Shown: piece by piece, positions 26,933-35,560 of the stretch
How positions within the stretch are numbered: the first letter of the stretch is position 1
Layout of the letters: every line of letters begins with the position of its first letter
Assembly: GCF_001767255.1 (NCBI RefSeq)
Contig: NZ_CP017639.1
Span: forward strand, 1,983,233-2,047,232
Origin: Corynebacterium sp. NML98-0116
GTDB taxonomy: Bacteria > Actinomycetota > Actinomycetes > Mycobacteriales > Mycobacteriaceae
Reading direction: 5' to 3'
DNA length: 64,000 nt
Translations under genes and position numbers: made by a program
The notes under the pieces: model-generated
Told to the model about the DNA's origin: nothing
The model's database searches: none
What the model saw: the letters and a program-made list of their open reading frames with translations, nothing else

Positions 26933-27172
26933 GTGCTGGCAGATCCCGCCCGGCTGCGCCTCCTCTCCCGCCTCGCCGCAGAAGGGTGCGAGCCGATGAG
27001 CGTGACCGCGCTTACCGAGTATTCCGGGCTCAGCCAACCGACGGTCTCCCACCACCTCAAGAAGCTTGCCGAAGCCGGACTACTCAAAAAGTCCCGAACA
27101 GGCCGAACCGTCACGCACGAAATCTGCCCGGCTCCCTTCGCGGAACTGCGCACCGTCCTGCAGATGGACTAG
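26933..27172 (+). CDS. arsR: ArsR-family metalloregulator (short)
   Basis: 79-residue winged-helix repressor: DPARLRLLSRLAAEG, SGLSQPTVSHHLKKLAEAGLL (recognition helix) and SRTGRTVTHEICPAP wing. The usual first helix of ArsR (about 15-20 residues before LADP) is missing: the frame is open upstream but has no ATG, GTG or TTG there, so GTG 26933 is the first possible start. It has Cys in EGCEPMS and ICPAPF, possible As(III) ligands. Divergent from acr3. Expected to repress the ars genes without arsenite. Confidence 0.8.
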   Translation: MLADPARLRLLSRLAAEGCEPMSVTALTEYSGLSQPTVSHHLKKLAEAGLLKKSRTGRTVTHEICPAPFAELRTVLQMD

Positions 27173-27213
27173 GCGCCAGTTTCACGGGCGCGTAGCCACT
27201 ACACTCATTCGAC

Positions 27214-28116
27214 ATGCTTGACGTTCTGACTGGTTTCGCCATCATCTTCACCGTGATCGCGGCGGGCTGGTGGCTTGCCCAGAAGAAGGTGATCGGCCCG
27301 GGCGAGCAGCGGCTGCAGCTCAACCGCATCGCGTTCCATGTGGCAACACCGTCGTTGATTTTTTCATCGGTGGCGGTTTCGGACACGGATGCGTTCTTCT
27401 CCCCGGTGATCCTGGTGATCGCAATCGCGACAGTGACCACGATGCTGATCTATTGGGCGATCAGTGCGGTGTGGTTCAAGCAGGATGCTGCGGAGACCAT
27501 GGCGGGGGCGGCGTCGTCGAGTTATTACAACTCGGTCAATATCGGGTTGCCCATTGCCACGTACGTGCTGGGGGATCCGACGTACGTGATTCCGGCGCTG
27601 GTGTTGCAGATGGCGGTGCTCTCCCCCATCGTGATCGCTGGCCTGGACCGTGGGGCGTCGGGGGTGCTGAAGTCAGTGATTGCGGGGTTGAAGGCGCCGG
27701 TGGTGGTTGCGGCGTTTGCGGGGTTTGCGGTGTCGGCGTCGTCGTGGACGGTGCCGGAGCCGGTGCTCGCCCCGCTGCAGATTCTGGGTGGCGCGTCCAT
27801 CCCGATGATCCTCATGAGCTTCGGCGCCTCGCTCACCGGGGAGAAGGTGCTGCAGAGCCAGCGCTTAGCGACGACCACCGCTACCATCCTCAAGCTGATC
27901 GGCATGCCGACCGTAGCGTGGGTAGTGGCGTCGCTTCTGGGCCTGACCGGCTCCGATATGTACGCGGCACTCATTCTGTGTGCGCTGCCGACGGCGCAGA
28001 ACGTGTACAACTACGCGGCGACGTACCGCTCGGGTGAGGTGATCTGCCGGGACACCGTCTTCCTCACCACGTTCCTTTCGTTACCTGCGATGTTATTGAT
28101 CGCGGGGGTGTTCTAG
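27214..28116 (+). CDS. AEC-family (auxin efflux carrier type) permease
   Basis: 300-residue membrane protein with about ten helices in the two-fold AEC pattern. Typical segments are NRIAFHVATPSLIFSSVA, SSYYNSVNIGLPIATYVLG, GGASIPMILMSFGASL and CALPTAQNVYNYAATY. Bacterial members export or exchange organic acids such as malate or malonate; the substrate here is unknown. TACACT eight bases before ATG 27214 suggests a leaderless start. Confidence 0.85.
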   Translation: MLDVLTGFAIIFTVIAAGWWLAQKKVIGPGEQRLQLNRIAFHVATPSLIFSSVAVSDTDAFFSPVILVIAIATVTTMLIYWAISAVWFKQDAAETMAGAASSSYYNSVNIGLPIATYVLGDPTYVIPALVLQMAVLSPIVIAGLDRGASGVLKSVIAGLKAPVVVAAFAGFAVSASSWTVPEPVLAPLQILGGASIPMILMSFGASLTGEKVLQSQRLATTTATILKLIGMPTVAWVVASLLGLTGSDMYAALILCALPTAQNVYNYAATYRSGEVICRDTVFLTTFLSLPAMLLIAGVF

Positions 28117-28118
28117 CC

Positions 28119-28147
28119 TTGACAAACATGGTGCGGTGGATCACACT
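28119..28147 (+). promoter_or_regulatory. promoter of the sugar ABC operon
   Basis: TTGACA (28119-28124), a 17-bp spacer and CACACT (28142-28147). The -10 ends six bases before ATG 28154, so the transcript should be leaderless and the in-frame upstream start at 28136 is excluded because it lies inside the promoter. Confidence 0.75.
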
Positions 28148-28153
28148 CGTACA

Positions 28154-29143
28154 ATGGCTAAGACACGGACTACATTTTTTGCCGCAGCACTGATGGCTGC
28201 GGCGCTGCTTGTTGGGTGCTCCTCAACAGGCGGCGCACCCCGCTCCGAGAACACTGAAGGGACCGCTGGTGGCGTCGATACGCCGAGGTACGTGGTGGCC
28301 ATGGTCACGCACGGTGCGCCGGGCGACACCTACTGGGACCTCGTGCGCAAGGGCGCGGAGGACGCGGCGAAGAAGGACAACATCGAGCTGCGCTACTCCT
28401 CCGACCCGCAGGCGCCGAACCAGGCGAACCTGGTGCGCTCGGCGGTGGACGCTGGCGTCGACGGCATCGCCGTGACCATGCCGAACGCCGAGGCAATCGG
28501 CCCCGCAGCGCGCAACGCTGTCGACCGTGGTATCCCCGTCGTCGGCCTGAACGCCGGTATGGGCAAGTACCAGGACTACGGGATGACGGGCTTCTTCGGC
28601 CAGGACGAGTCGGTGGCGGGCAACGCCGCCGGCGAGCGCCTCAAGGCGGAAGGCAAGTCGAACGTCCTGTGCGTCATCCACGAGCAGGGCAACTCCTCCC
28701 AGGAAGCGCGTTGCGACGGTGTGCGCAAGGGCCTCGACGGCAACGTCGAACTGCTCTACGTCAACGGCCAGGATCTGACGTCCGTACAGTCCACCATCAC
28801 CTCGAAACTGTCACAGGACAAGAGCTTCGACACCGTCTTCGCACTCCAGGCGCCGGTGGCGATGCGCGCGACGGAGTCCGTGAAGCAGTCCGGGTCCAAG
28901 GCGCAGGTCGCCACGTTTGACACCAACGCCGAGCTTGTCGACGCCATCGCCGACGGCCGCGTCGCCTTCGCCGTCGACCAGCAGCCGTACCTGCAGGGCT
29001 ACCTGGCCGTCGACTCACTGTGGATCGCGAAGCGCAACGGCGGCACCCTAGGCGGCGGCCGCCCCGTCTACACCGGCCCGAGCTTCGTCGATAAGGACAA
29101 CGTGGACAAGGTCGCCGAAGCTGCGAAGGCGGGCATGCGATGA
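28154..29143 (+). CDS. Sugar ABC transporter substrate-binding lipoprotein
   Basis: 329 residues. Signal peptide with lipobox LLVGC near residue 22, then a periplasmic-binding-protein-like fold of the ribose/xylose group (Peripla_BP_4): YWDLVRKGAEDAAKK, VDAGVDGIAVTMPNAEA, DRGIPVVGLNAG, VAFAVDQQPYLQGYLAVD. It binds a monosaccharide or polyol outside the cell. The start at ATG 28154 follows the promoter. The stop overlaps the permease start by 4 bases. Confidence 0.85.
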   Translation: MAKTRTTFFAAALMAAALLVGCSSTGGAPRSENTEGTAGGVDTPRYVVAMVTHGAPGDTYWDLVRKGAEDAAKKDNIELRYSSDPQAPNQANLVRSAVDAGVDGIAVTMPNAEAIGPAARNAVDRGIPVVGLNAGMGKYQDYGMTGFFGQDESVAGNAAGERLKAEGKSNVLCVIHEQGNSSQEARCDGVRKGLDGNVELLYVNGQDLTSVQSTITSKLSQDKSFDTVFALQAPVAMRATESVKQSGSKAQVATFDTNAELVDAIADGRVAFAVDQQPYLQGYLAVDSLWIAKRNGGTLGGGRPVYTGPSFVDKDNVDKVAEAAKAGMR

Positions 29144-30186
29144 GCGCGGTGGTGAGCGAAGGGGCGTCGACAAGCGATGACCGGCTACGAACACACACTG
29201 GGTTGGCCAAGCTGATCCGGCGCCCCGAGTTCGCCTCGATGCTGGGCTTCATCGCGATCTTTGCGTTCTTCCTGACCGTCGCCCCCGCGTTCCGTTCCTT
29301 TGAGGCGCTCGCGACCACCCTGTACGCGTCCTCAACGCTGGGCATCGTGGCGCTCGCGGTGGGGCTGCTGATGATCGGTGGCGAGTTCGACCTTTCCTCG
29401 GGCGTCGCCGTGACCACGGCCGCGCTGGCCGCGACGATGCTGAACTACAACCTGCACCTCAACTCGTGGGTTGGCGCGTTCATGGCGCTCGGGATCTCGC
29501 TGGCGATCGGCGCGCTGAACGGCTACCTGGTGACCCGCACCGGCATCGACAGCTTCCTGATTACCTTGGCCGCGTTCCTGATGCTGCAGGGTCTCAACCT
29601 GGCGGTGACCAAGCTGGTGACCGGCCAGGTGGCAACCCCGATCATCTCCGACATGGAGGGCTTCCCGTCGGCGCACGTGGTGTTCGCTGGCACGTTTGAC
29701 GTCGGCAATGTGACGCTGAACGTGACGGTGCTGTGGTGGCTGCTGCTCGTCGCGATTGCCTCGTTTGTGCTGTTCCGCACGAAGTTCGGCAACTGGATCA
29801 CGGCGGTCGGCGGGGACCAGAACGCCGCGCGCGCCGTCGGTGTGCCGGTGCGCCGGGTGAAGATCCTGCTGTTCATGGGCGTGGGCTTCGCGGCCTGGGT
29901 CGTGGGCATGCACACCCTGTTCGCCTTCGACTCCATCCAGGCAGGCCAGGGCGTGGGCAACGAGTTCCTCTACATCATCGCCGCCGTCATCGGCGGCTGC
30001 GCCATGACAGGCGGCCGCGGCACCGCGGTGGGCACCGCGATCGGCGCGCTGATTTTCGGCCTGACGAACCAGGGCATCGTCTACGCCGGCTGGAACCCTG
30101 ACTGGTTCAAGTTCTTCCTCGGCGCAACGCTGCTGGTCGCCGTGTTTACGAATATGTCCTTCGCTAAGTACACCAAGGGGCGCTAA
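29140..30186 (+). CDS. Sugar ABC transporter permease (RbsC/FrcC type)
   Basis: 348-residue permease with eight to ten helices. The family segment LLMIGGEFDLSSGVAVTTAALA near residue 70 and GGDQNAARAVGVPVRRVKI near residue 225 identify the CUT2 permease group. The start overlaps the binding-protein stop by 4 bases and the stop directly abuts the ATPase GTG, so the three genes are one operon. Confidence 0.88.
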   Translation: MSAVVSEGASTSDDRLRTHTGLAKLIRRPEFASMLGFIAIFAFFLTVAPAFRSFEALATTLYASSTLGIVALAVGLLMIGGEFDLSSGVAVTTAALAATMLNYNLHLNSWVGAFMALGISLAIGALNGYLVTRTGIDSFLITLAAFLMLQGLNLAVTKLVTGQVATPIISDMEGFPSAHVVFAGTFDVGNVTLNVTVLWWLLLVAIASFVLFRTKFGNWITAVGGDQNAARAVGVPVRRVKILLFMGVGFAAWVVGMHTLFAFDSIQAGQGVGNEFLYIIAAVIGGCAMTGGRGTAVGTAIGALIFGLTNQGIVYAGWNPDWFKFFLGATLLVAVFTNMSFAKYTKGR

Positions 30187-30945
30187 GTGGCTGTCATTGA
30201 ACTGAAGAACATCACCAAGTCCTACGGCAGCTTCGACGCGCTGCGCGGGGTGAACCTCTCCGTCAACGAGGGCGAGGTCACGTGCGTACTCGGCGACAAC
30301 GGCGCCGGCAAGTCCACGTTGATCAAGATCCTCGCTGGCCTGCACCAACCGACCTCGGGCGAAGTGCTTATCGACGGCCAGCCAACCACCTTCACCTCTC
30401 CCCGAGACTCGATCGATACCGGCATCGCGACGGTGCACCAGACGCTGGCGATCGTGGATGAGCTCAGCGTGTGGCGTAACTTCTTCCTCGGCCAGGAGCT
30501 CACCGGCCGCTTCGGCGTCCTCCGCGACGCCGAGATGAAGCAGATCTGCGCCAAGCAGCTCCTCGAGATGGGCATCGACATCCCCGACGTCGAAGTCGAC
30601 GCTGGGAATCTCTCTGGTGGCCAGCGCCAGGTCGTGGCCATCGCGCGCGCGGTCTACTTCGGCGCCCGCGTCCTGATCCTGGACGAGCCGACCGCGGCGC
30701 TCGGCGTGAAGCAGTCCGGCGTGGTGCTGCGCTTTGTCGCCGCCGCCCGCGACCGCGGCATCGCCGTCGTCCTGGTCACCCACAACCCGCACCACGCGTT
30801 CCTGGTCGGTGACCACTTCACCATCCTGAAGCTGGGCCGCCAGGAACTCGACGAGCCCCGGGAGAACGTGACCCTGGAGGAGCTGACCCACCAGATGGCT
30901 GGTGGCGGGGAGCTCGAGGCGCTCAGCCACGAGCTGGGAAGGTAG
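30187..30945 (+). CDS. Sugar ABC transporter ATP-binding protein (single domain)
   Basis: 252 residues with one ABC domain: Walker A GDNGAGKSTLIK near residue 36, signature NLSGGQRQVVAIARA, Walker B VLILDEPTAALG. Most CUT2 ATPases (RbsA, XylG) have two fused ABC domains of about 500 residues; this one has a single domain, as in FrcA-type fructose systems. GTG 30187 follows the permease stop with no gap. The nearest downstream element is the palindromic operator at 30952. Confidence 0.88.
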   Translation: MAVIELKNITKSYGSFDALRGVNLSVNEGEVTCVLGDNGAGKSTLIKILAGLHQPTSGEVLIDGQPTTFTSPRDSIDTGIATVHQTLAIVDELSVWRNFFLGQELTGRFGVLRDAEMKQICAKQLLEMGIDIPDVEVDAGNLSGGQRQVVAIARAVYFGARVLILDEPTAALGVKQSGVVLRFVAAARDRGIAVVLVTHNPHHAFLVGDHFTILKLGRQELDEPRENVTLEELTHQMAGGGELEALSHELGR

Positions 30946-30951
30946 CGGCGC

Positions 30952-31011
30952 GTTTCAGGTATACCTGAAACTCTCGCCTATTTTGGAGATAGTTTCAGGT
31001 ATACTCGAAAC
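30952..31011 (+). promoter_or_regulatory. two 20-bp palindromic operators before the DUF4143 gene
   Basis: GTTTCAGGTATACCTGAAAC (30952-30971) is a perfect 20-bp palindrome. GTTTCAGGTATACTCGAAAC (30992-31011) is a near copy exactly 40 bases downstream, about four helical turns. The second contains TATACT (31000-31005), a -10 that ends eight bases before ATG 31014. A dimeric repressor bound here would block a leaderless promoter. Confidence 0.75.
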
Positions 31012-31013
31012 CC

Positions 31014-32228
31014 ATGAGAGCCCTGCACCCTCGACAGCAGTACCTGGACAACCTGCTGGCAGTCACCGATAGCGACTTCGTTCGCATCATCACCGGCGTG
31101 CGCCGCTGCGGGAAATCGACCCTCCTCGAGCTGTACCGCCGCCACCTGCGCGAGCACGGCACCCCAGACGACGCCATCATGGTGATCAACTTCGAGGACC
31201 AGGCCAACGCCACCCTGCGGGACCCGGCTGCCTTCCACGACGCCGTCACGCAACGGCTCGCACAAGGGCTGCGCTACCTGCACGTCGATGAGGTACAGGA
31301 GCTCAAGGACTGGGCGCGCGTGATCAACTCACTGCGACTCAACGAACAGCTAGAAATCTGCGTGACCGGCTCCAACGCTTCCTTGTTTGTTGGCGAGTCG
31401 CTGACCTATCTAGCGGGGCGCTACATCGAGATCCCGATGCTGCCGCTCTCCCTGGCGGAGTTCATAGAGTTCCGCTACCCGGCGGACGCGCGCCCTGGCC
31501 TTGACCACGCGTTTCAGGAGTGGGTCACCATCGGCGGCTTCCCCGCCACGGTGCAACTCTCGGACCCGGTCGTGATTCGCCAGGCGAACTCCTCACTCTT
31601 CGATTCCATCTTCACCCGCGACATTTCCCTGCGAGGCCAGATCCGCGACACCGACGTTTTCCTGCGCGTGGCCCGCTTCCTCTTCGACAACGCCGGAAAC
31701 CCGGTGTCCACGCACCGCATCGTGGGCCACCTCAAGCACGAGGGGCTCAAGGCGTCGAGTGAAACGGTGGACCGCTACCTCGGACTGATGGCGGACGCGC
31801 ACCTTATCTATCAGTGCCGGGATTACGACACGAAGGGCAAGCGGTGGCTGAGTACAAACGGCAAGTTCTACTTCGTCGACCCGGGCCTGCGCACCGCGCT
31901 GCTGGGCTCTCGCCCTTTCAACTTCGGCCACGACTTGGAAAACATGGTTTACCTTGAGCTTCGCCGCCGTGGGTACCAGGTTGCCACCGGTAAGGTTCCC
32001 GGTGGGGAGATTGATTTCATCGCCAACGACGGCCAGCGCACTCTCTACATTCAGGTGGCGCTCACCGTCGCGGAGCCTGCAACGCTCGCGCGCGAGCTCG
32101 CGCCGTTCGACGCCCTTCCCGCCGGGTCCCGCTGCATCCTCTTGACGACGGACCGCTTCGCCCCCGACACCGGCAACGTCACATGGCACGACGCCATCGA
32201 GGTCCTCGCGGGCGGGGCGCTAGACTAA
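31014..32228 (+). CDS. AAA_14/DUF4143 ATPase
   Basis: 404 residues. The N-terminal AAA domain has Walker A ITGVRRCGKSTLLEL near residue 28 and Walker B RYLHVDEVQELKDW near residue 88, with sensor-like CVTGSNASLF. The DUF4143 half has a winged-helix-like part (DTDVFLRVARFLFDNAG ... ISTHRI-type) and a nuclease-fold-like end, YLELRRRGYQVATGKVPGG then EIDFIA. In that end the E-x(n)-EIDF-x(n)-Q pattern resembles a PD-(D/E)xK core. Biochemical function of this family is unsettled. The gene stands alone behind a double palindromic operator. Confidence 0.8.
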   Translation: MRALHPRQQYLDNLLAVTDSDFVRIITGVRRCGKSTLLELYRRHLREHGTPDDAIMVINFEDQANATLRDPAAFHDAVTQRLAQGLRYLHVDEVQELKDWARVINSLRLNEQLEICVTGSNASLFVGESLTYLAGRYIEIPMLPLSLAEFIEFRYPADARPGLDHAFQEWVTIGGFPATVQLSDPVVIRQANSSLFDSIFTRDISLRGQIRDTDVFLRVARFLFDNAGNPVSTHRIVGHLKHEGLKASSETVDRYLGLMADAHLIYQCRDYDTKGKRWLSTNGKFYFVDPGLRTALLGSRPFNFGHDLENMVYLELRRRGYQVATGKVPGGEIDFIANDGQRTLYIQVALTVAEPATLARELAPFDALPAGSRCILLTTDRFAPDTGNVTWHDAIEVLAGGALD

Positions 32229-32234
32229 CGCTTC

Positions 32235-33362
32235 GTGACGAAGCTCCTGGAACTCCTCCCCGTTGACCCCGCCGACCCGCTGGCGATCCTGCCTGCCCTC
32301 GAAGAGGCGTTGACCGGCCAGCACGCCCTGCTGCCGGTGCCGACGAACGACCCGGCGCGCGCCAACCTGCTGCGCAACACGCAGGGCGTGGGCGAACCGA
32401 TCGCAGACGACGTCGCCCTGGTGGTGGCGACTTCCGGGTCCACGGGCACCCCGAAGGGGGCGCTGCTGACCCCGACGAACCTGATTGCCAGCGCGGACGC
32501 CACCCACCAGGCGCTCGGCGGGCCGGGCCAGTGGCTGCTGGCGATGCCCGCCGCGTTCATCGCGGGCATCCAGGTGTTGGTGCGCAGCATGGTCGCCGGC
32601 GTGGAGCCGGCCTTTGTGGACCTGACCCGCGGGTTCCACGTGGATGAGTTCGCGGCCCGCACCGCGGAGATCGCGGCGACTGGGGACCGCTGCTACACAG
32701 CGCTGACCCCGCTGCAGCTGGACAAGGCGATGTCCACGCTCACCGGCATCGACGCGCTGCGCAGCTTCGACGCGGTGCTCGTCGGCGGGGCGGCCACGAA
32801 TCCGGCGCTGCTGGACTCGGCGACCAAGCTGCGCATCAACGTGGTCACCACCTACGGTTCCTCGGAAACCTCCGGCGGCTGCGTCTACGACGGGGTGCCC
32901 ATCGCCGGCGCCAACGTTCGCATCCGCGACGGCCGCATCTGGCTCGGCGGCCCCATGGTCGCGCAGGGCTACCGCAACCAGCCGGAGCACCCCGACTTCG
33001 CCGAGCCAGGGTGGTTCCGCACCTCAGACGCAGGCCAGCTTGTCGACGGCCACCTCACGGTCGAAGGGCGCGTCGATAATGTGATTGATTCGGGTGGGCT
33101 GAAGCTGCAGCCGGAGGTGCTGGAGCGCTTCCTGCTGGGTGTGCCAGGTGTGACGGATGCGTGCGTGGTGGGCGTGCCCGACGAGCGTTTCGGGCAGCGC
33201 ATTTGCGCCGCGTATGCGGGTGAGGCGCAGGTGCCGGACGTGATGGACGCCCTGCAGGACCTGCCGCGGTGGCAGGTGCCGAAGGAGCTCAAGCGCGTCG
33301 CGGCGCTGCCGTTGCTGGGGCCGGGCAAGGTGGACCGGGCCGCGGTGCGCGACCTGTTCTAG
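32235..33362 (+). CDS. menE: o-Succinylbenzoate-CoA ligase
   Basis: 375-residue ANL-superfamily adenylating enzyme. ATP-binding P-loop VATSGSTGTPKGAL near residue 64, TTYGSSETSGGCVYDG near 210, FRTSDAGQLVDGHLTVEGR with the hinge Asp/Arg, and catalytic Lys in GPGKVDRAAV near the end. At 375 residues it is shorter than Bacillus MenE, as usual in actinobacteria. GTG 32235 lies eight bases after TAGACT (leaderless). The stop shares the CTAG palindrome with the convergent glycosyltransferase gene. Confidence 0.92.
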   Translation: MTKLLELLPVDPADPLAILPALEEALTGQHALLPVPTNDPARANLLRNTQGVGEPIADDVALVVATSGSTGTPKGALLTPTNLIASADATHQALGGPGQWLLAMPAAFIAGIQVLVRSMVAGVEPAFVDLTRGFHVDEFAARTAEIAATGDRCYTALTPLQLDKAMSTLTGIDALRSFDAVLVGGAATNPALLDSATKLRINVVTTYGSSETSGGCVYDGVPIAGANVRIRDGRIWLGGPMVAQGYRNQPEHPDFAEPGWFRTSDAGQLVDGHLTVEGRVDNVIDSGGLKLQPEVLERFLLGVPGVTDACVVGVPDERFGQRICAAYAGEAQVPDVMDALQDLPRWQVPKELKRVAALPLLGPGKVDRAAVRDLF

Positions 33363-34198
33363 CCTGCGTTGACGACTGCGCTGATGTCCTCTGCGCTGTA
33401 GCTTGCGGCGAGCTGGGCGTCGTTGCCACCGCGCAGGTTCTTCCGCACCAGCGCCACCGACTGCGAGCCCGGCACCAGCGGAAACTCCTTCGGTTTGTCA
33501 AAGACTTGGCGCACAAAGTGCCCCGAGCGCACCGCGCACATGTTGAGCCAGACGTCGTCGGCGCTGGGGGCGGCGCGCAGGAAGGCGTCGCCCTGGGCGG
33601 CCACGTAGTCCACCATCGCGGGCGGGTACGCCACCCCGGATACGCCGGTGGCGAAGTGTCGCGGGCTCGGCGCGGTGGTGCGCACGCTGTGCCACTGCGT
33701 ATACGGCGCGAACCCCTCACCCACCAGCGCGATCTCGTGGGCACGATACGCCGTCACTGCCAGCGGATCCACCACCAGCTTCTCGATGAACCACCTCGGG
33801 TACAACACGTCATCATCCACCGTGATCACGCTCGTCCCCGTACCCGCGAGCTGCCGGAACGTACCGTAGTACTTGGTGTGCGGGCCGTATTGGCCGTCGG
33901 AGCAACGCACCTGCAGGCCGCACTCCGCGAGCTCCCGCAGCGGCTCGGGCCAGGGCGCGTGGTAGTCGACGGCGTCGAGCCACAGGATGGTGGGCACGCG
34001 GCGGGTCCCCACCAGCAGCGATGCGAGGGTGTGGTGGACCGTCGATAAGCGGGTGCCGTGCGAGGTCAGGCTGACCACGGTATGCCCCGCGGCGGGAAAC
34101 TCCAGACGCCCGGAGCGCACCGCCAACCGCAACGAGGGCAAACGCGCCACCGCGCCTATCGACGCCACCGCCTGCCGCGCCGCATAATCGACCCACAT
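33359..34198 (-). CDS. Glycosyltransferase-like protein (GT-A fold, GT2-like)
   Basis: 279 residues. The pattern VVSLTSHGTRLSTVHHTLASLL near residue 35, ILWLDAVDYHAP, KYYGTFRQLAGTGTSVITV then DDDVLYPRWFIEKLV (DDD metal motif near residue 128) fits small GT-A sugar transferases. The ATG at 34198 is chosen since the part before it lacks similarity to the family. Lying between menE and menA, its job is not obviously menaquinone-related; envelope polysaccharide or glycolipid synthesis is more likely. Confidence 0.7.
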   Translation of the reverse strand: MWVDYAARQAVASIGAVARLPSLRLAVRSGRLEFPAAGHTVVSLTSHGTRLSTVHHTLASLLVGTRRVPTILWLDAVDYHAPWPEPLRELAECGLQVRCSDGQYGPHTKYYGTFRQLAGTGTSVITVDDDVLYPRWFIEKLVVDPLAVTAYRAHEIALVGEGFAPYTQWHSVRTTAPSPRHFATGVSGVAYPPAMVDYVAAQGDAFLRAAPSADDVWLNMCAVRSGHFVRQVFDKPKEFPLVPGSQSVALVRKNLRGGNDAQLAASYSAEDISAVVNAG

Positions 34199-34234
34199 GG
34201 CGCACCACTTTAGCCGACAGGCCCGACACGGGGC

Positions 34235-35149
34235 ATGATGGAAACCATGAACGCACAACCCAACCTGCACGCGTGGTGGGAAGCCTCCCGCCCCCACACC
34301 TGGCCAAACGCCTTCGCACCCGTCATCGCCGGCACCGGCGTCGCGGCCTTTACCGCGCACGCCAACCTCGGCCGGGCACTGTTGGCACTGCTCGTGGCGT
34401 GGGCCCTCATCATCGGCGTGAACTTCGCCAACGACTACTCCGACGGCATCCGCGGCACCGACGACGACCGCTCCGGCCCCACACGCATCACCGCAAGCGG
34501 ACTCGCCGAACCCAAAGACGTAAAACTCGCCGCCTTCATCGCGTTCGGCGTTGCAGGGCTATTCGGTATCATCCTGTCCGTGCTGGCCGGGGCGTGGTGG
34601 CTGATCCTGATCGGCGCCGTCTGCATCGCCGCCGCCTGGTTCTACACCGGCGGCAACAACCCTTACGGCTACATCGGACTCGGCGAGGTCAGCGTCTTCA
34701 TCTTCTTCGGCCTCGTCGCAGTGATGGGCACCGAGTTCGTCCAGACCGGCTTCCTGTCCTGGGAGGGCCTGCTCGTCGCCGTGGCGATCGGCGCAATCTC
34801 CGCATCCGTGAACCTAGTCAACAACATCCGCGACATCCCCACCGACGCCGCCTCCGGCAAGCAGACCATCGCGGTTCGCCTCGGCGACAGCCGCGCCCGC
34901 ACCCTGTTCACGGTCCTGACCTGCGTCCCGTTCGTAGTCAGCGTACTGCTGGCTCTGGTGTACGCGCCTGCCCTGGTCGGCCTGGTGGCGCTGCCACTGG
35001 CGATCGCCGCCATCATGAAGGTTCGCAGCGGTGCGACCGGTGCAGCCCTCATCCCGGTGCTCGGGCTCAACGGCAAGGCCATGCTGGCCTGGGCCGTGCT
35101 CACGACGGTTGCGCTGGCGTTCGGCGGGATGGTCGTCCCCTACGCGTAG
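34235..35149 (+). CDS. menA: 1,4-Dihydroxy-2-naphthoate polyprenyltransferase
   Basis: 304-residue UbiA-family membrane prenyltransferase with about eight helices, joining DHNA to the polyprenyl chain. The first Asp-rich motif is NFANDYSDGIRGTDDDR near residue 68, and the second region NLVNNIRDIPTDAASGKQT near residue 195 contains the second Asp motif. Possible starts are ATG 34235, 34238 and 34247; the first is used. It is followed by a 745-bp spacer rich in palindromic repeats. Confidence 0.93.
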   Translation: MMETMNAQPNLHAWWEASRPHTWPNAFAPVIAGTGVAAFTAHANLGRALLALLVAWALIIGVNFANDYSDGIRGTDDDRSGPTRITASGLAEPKDVKLAAFIAFGVAGLFGIILSVLAGAWWLILIGAVCIAAAWFYTGGNNPYGYIGLGEVSVFIFFGLVAVMGTEFVQTGFLSWEGLLVAVAIGAISASVNLVNNIRDIPTDAASGKQTIAVRLGDSRARTLFTVLTCVPFVVSVLLALVYAPALVGLVALPLAIAAIMKVRSGATGAALIPVLGLNGKAMLAWAVLTTVALAFGGMVVPYA

Positions 35150-35181
35150 GGCTGGTTCTTTGTGGTTTTGCGGGGTCTACG

Positions 35182-35255
35182 CACCAGATTCCTTTGCGCA
35201 CCCTGCGTGACCTGGGCTTTTCCAAACCGCCGCGCGAGAATCCTGGAATTTGGTG
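35182..35255. repeat. palindromic repeat type A, copy 1
   Basis: Outer arms CACCAGATTCC and GGAATTTGGTG (one mismatch) enclose 52 bases that include GACCTGGGCTTTTCCAAA and a GCGCGCGA stretch. Related copies: 35367-35444, 53898-53970 and 62541-62614 (inverted). Confidence 0.75.
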
Positions 35256-35270
35256 CTCTCTCCACAGAGT

Positions 35271-35351
35271 GAGTGCCAAAGGACGCAACCCCTTTTTCAC
35301 GACCTGGGCTTTTACCGGGGTCGACCGGCAGAATTGCGTCGATTGTCACTC
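35271..35351. repeat. palindromic repeat type B, copy 1
   Basis: Arms GAGTGCCAAAGGACGCAA and TTGCGTCGATTGTCACTC enclose a core with TCACGACCTGGGCTTTT, the same core as type A. A copy with perfect 17-bp arms, inverted, is at 62445-62524, and a half copy at 53864-53881. Confidence 0.75.
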
Positions 35352-35366
35352 GCCGCTCGCCCAGGA

Positions 35367-35444
35367 CACCAAATTCCCTCACGCGGCCTGCACGACCTGG
35401 TCTTTTCCAAGTCGCGCGAGCAACGCAAATCAAGGAATTTGGTG
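35367..35444. repeat. palindromic repeat type A, copy 2
   Basis: Perfect 11-bp arms CACCAAATTCC and GGAATTTGGTG; core ACGACCTGGTCTTTTCCAAG with GCGCGCGAG. A further half arm CACCAAATCC follows at 35461. Confidence 0.75.
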
Positions 35445-35560
35445 CTTACGCCAATCTATGCACCAAATCCCTGTCTCTCCCCTTGATGCCGGTCATAGTT
35501 GTGCTTCACAAGATCCCCCAGTCTTTCATCGTGTTTCAAAGAATACGCTACAGTGAGGTG

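Noticed and set aside
28136..28153. Upstream start of the sugar-binding lipoprotein
   Set aside because: Lies between the -35 and -10 elements of the promoter, so it cannot be transcribed in the normal message.
35182..35444. CRISPR array
   Set aside because: Repeats are palindromic, of two kinds, unequal spacing and no cas gene nearby.
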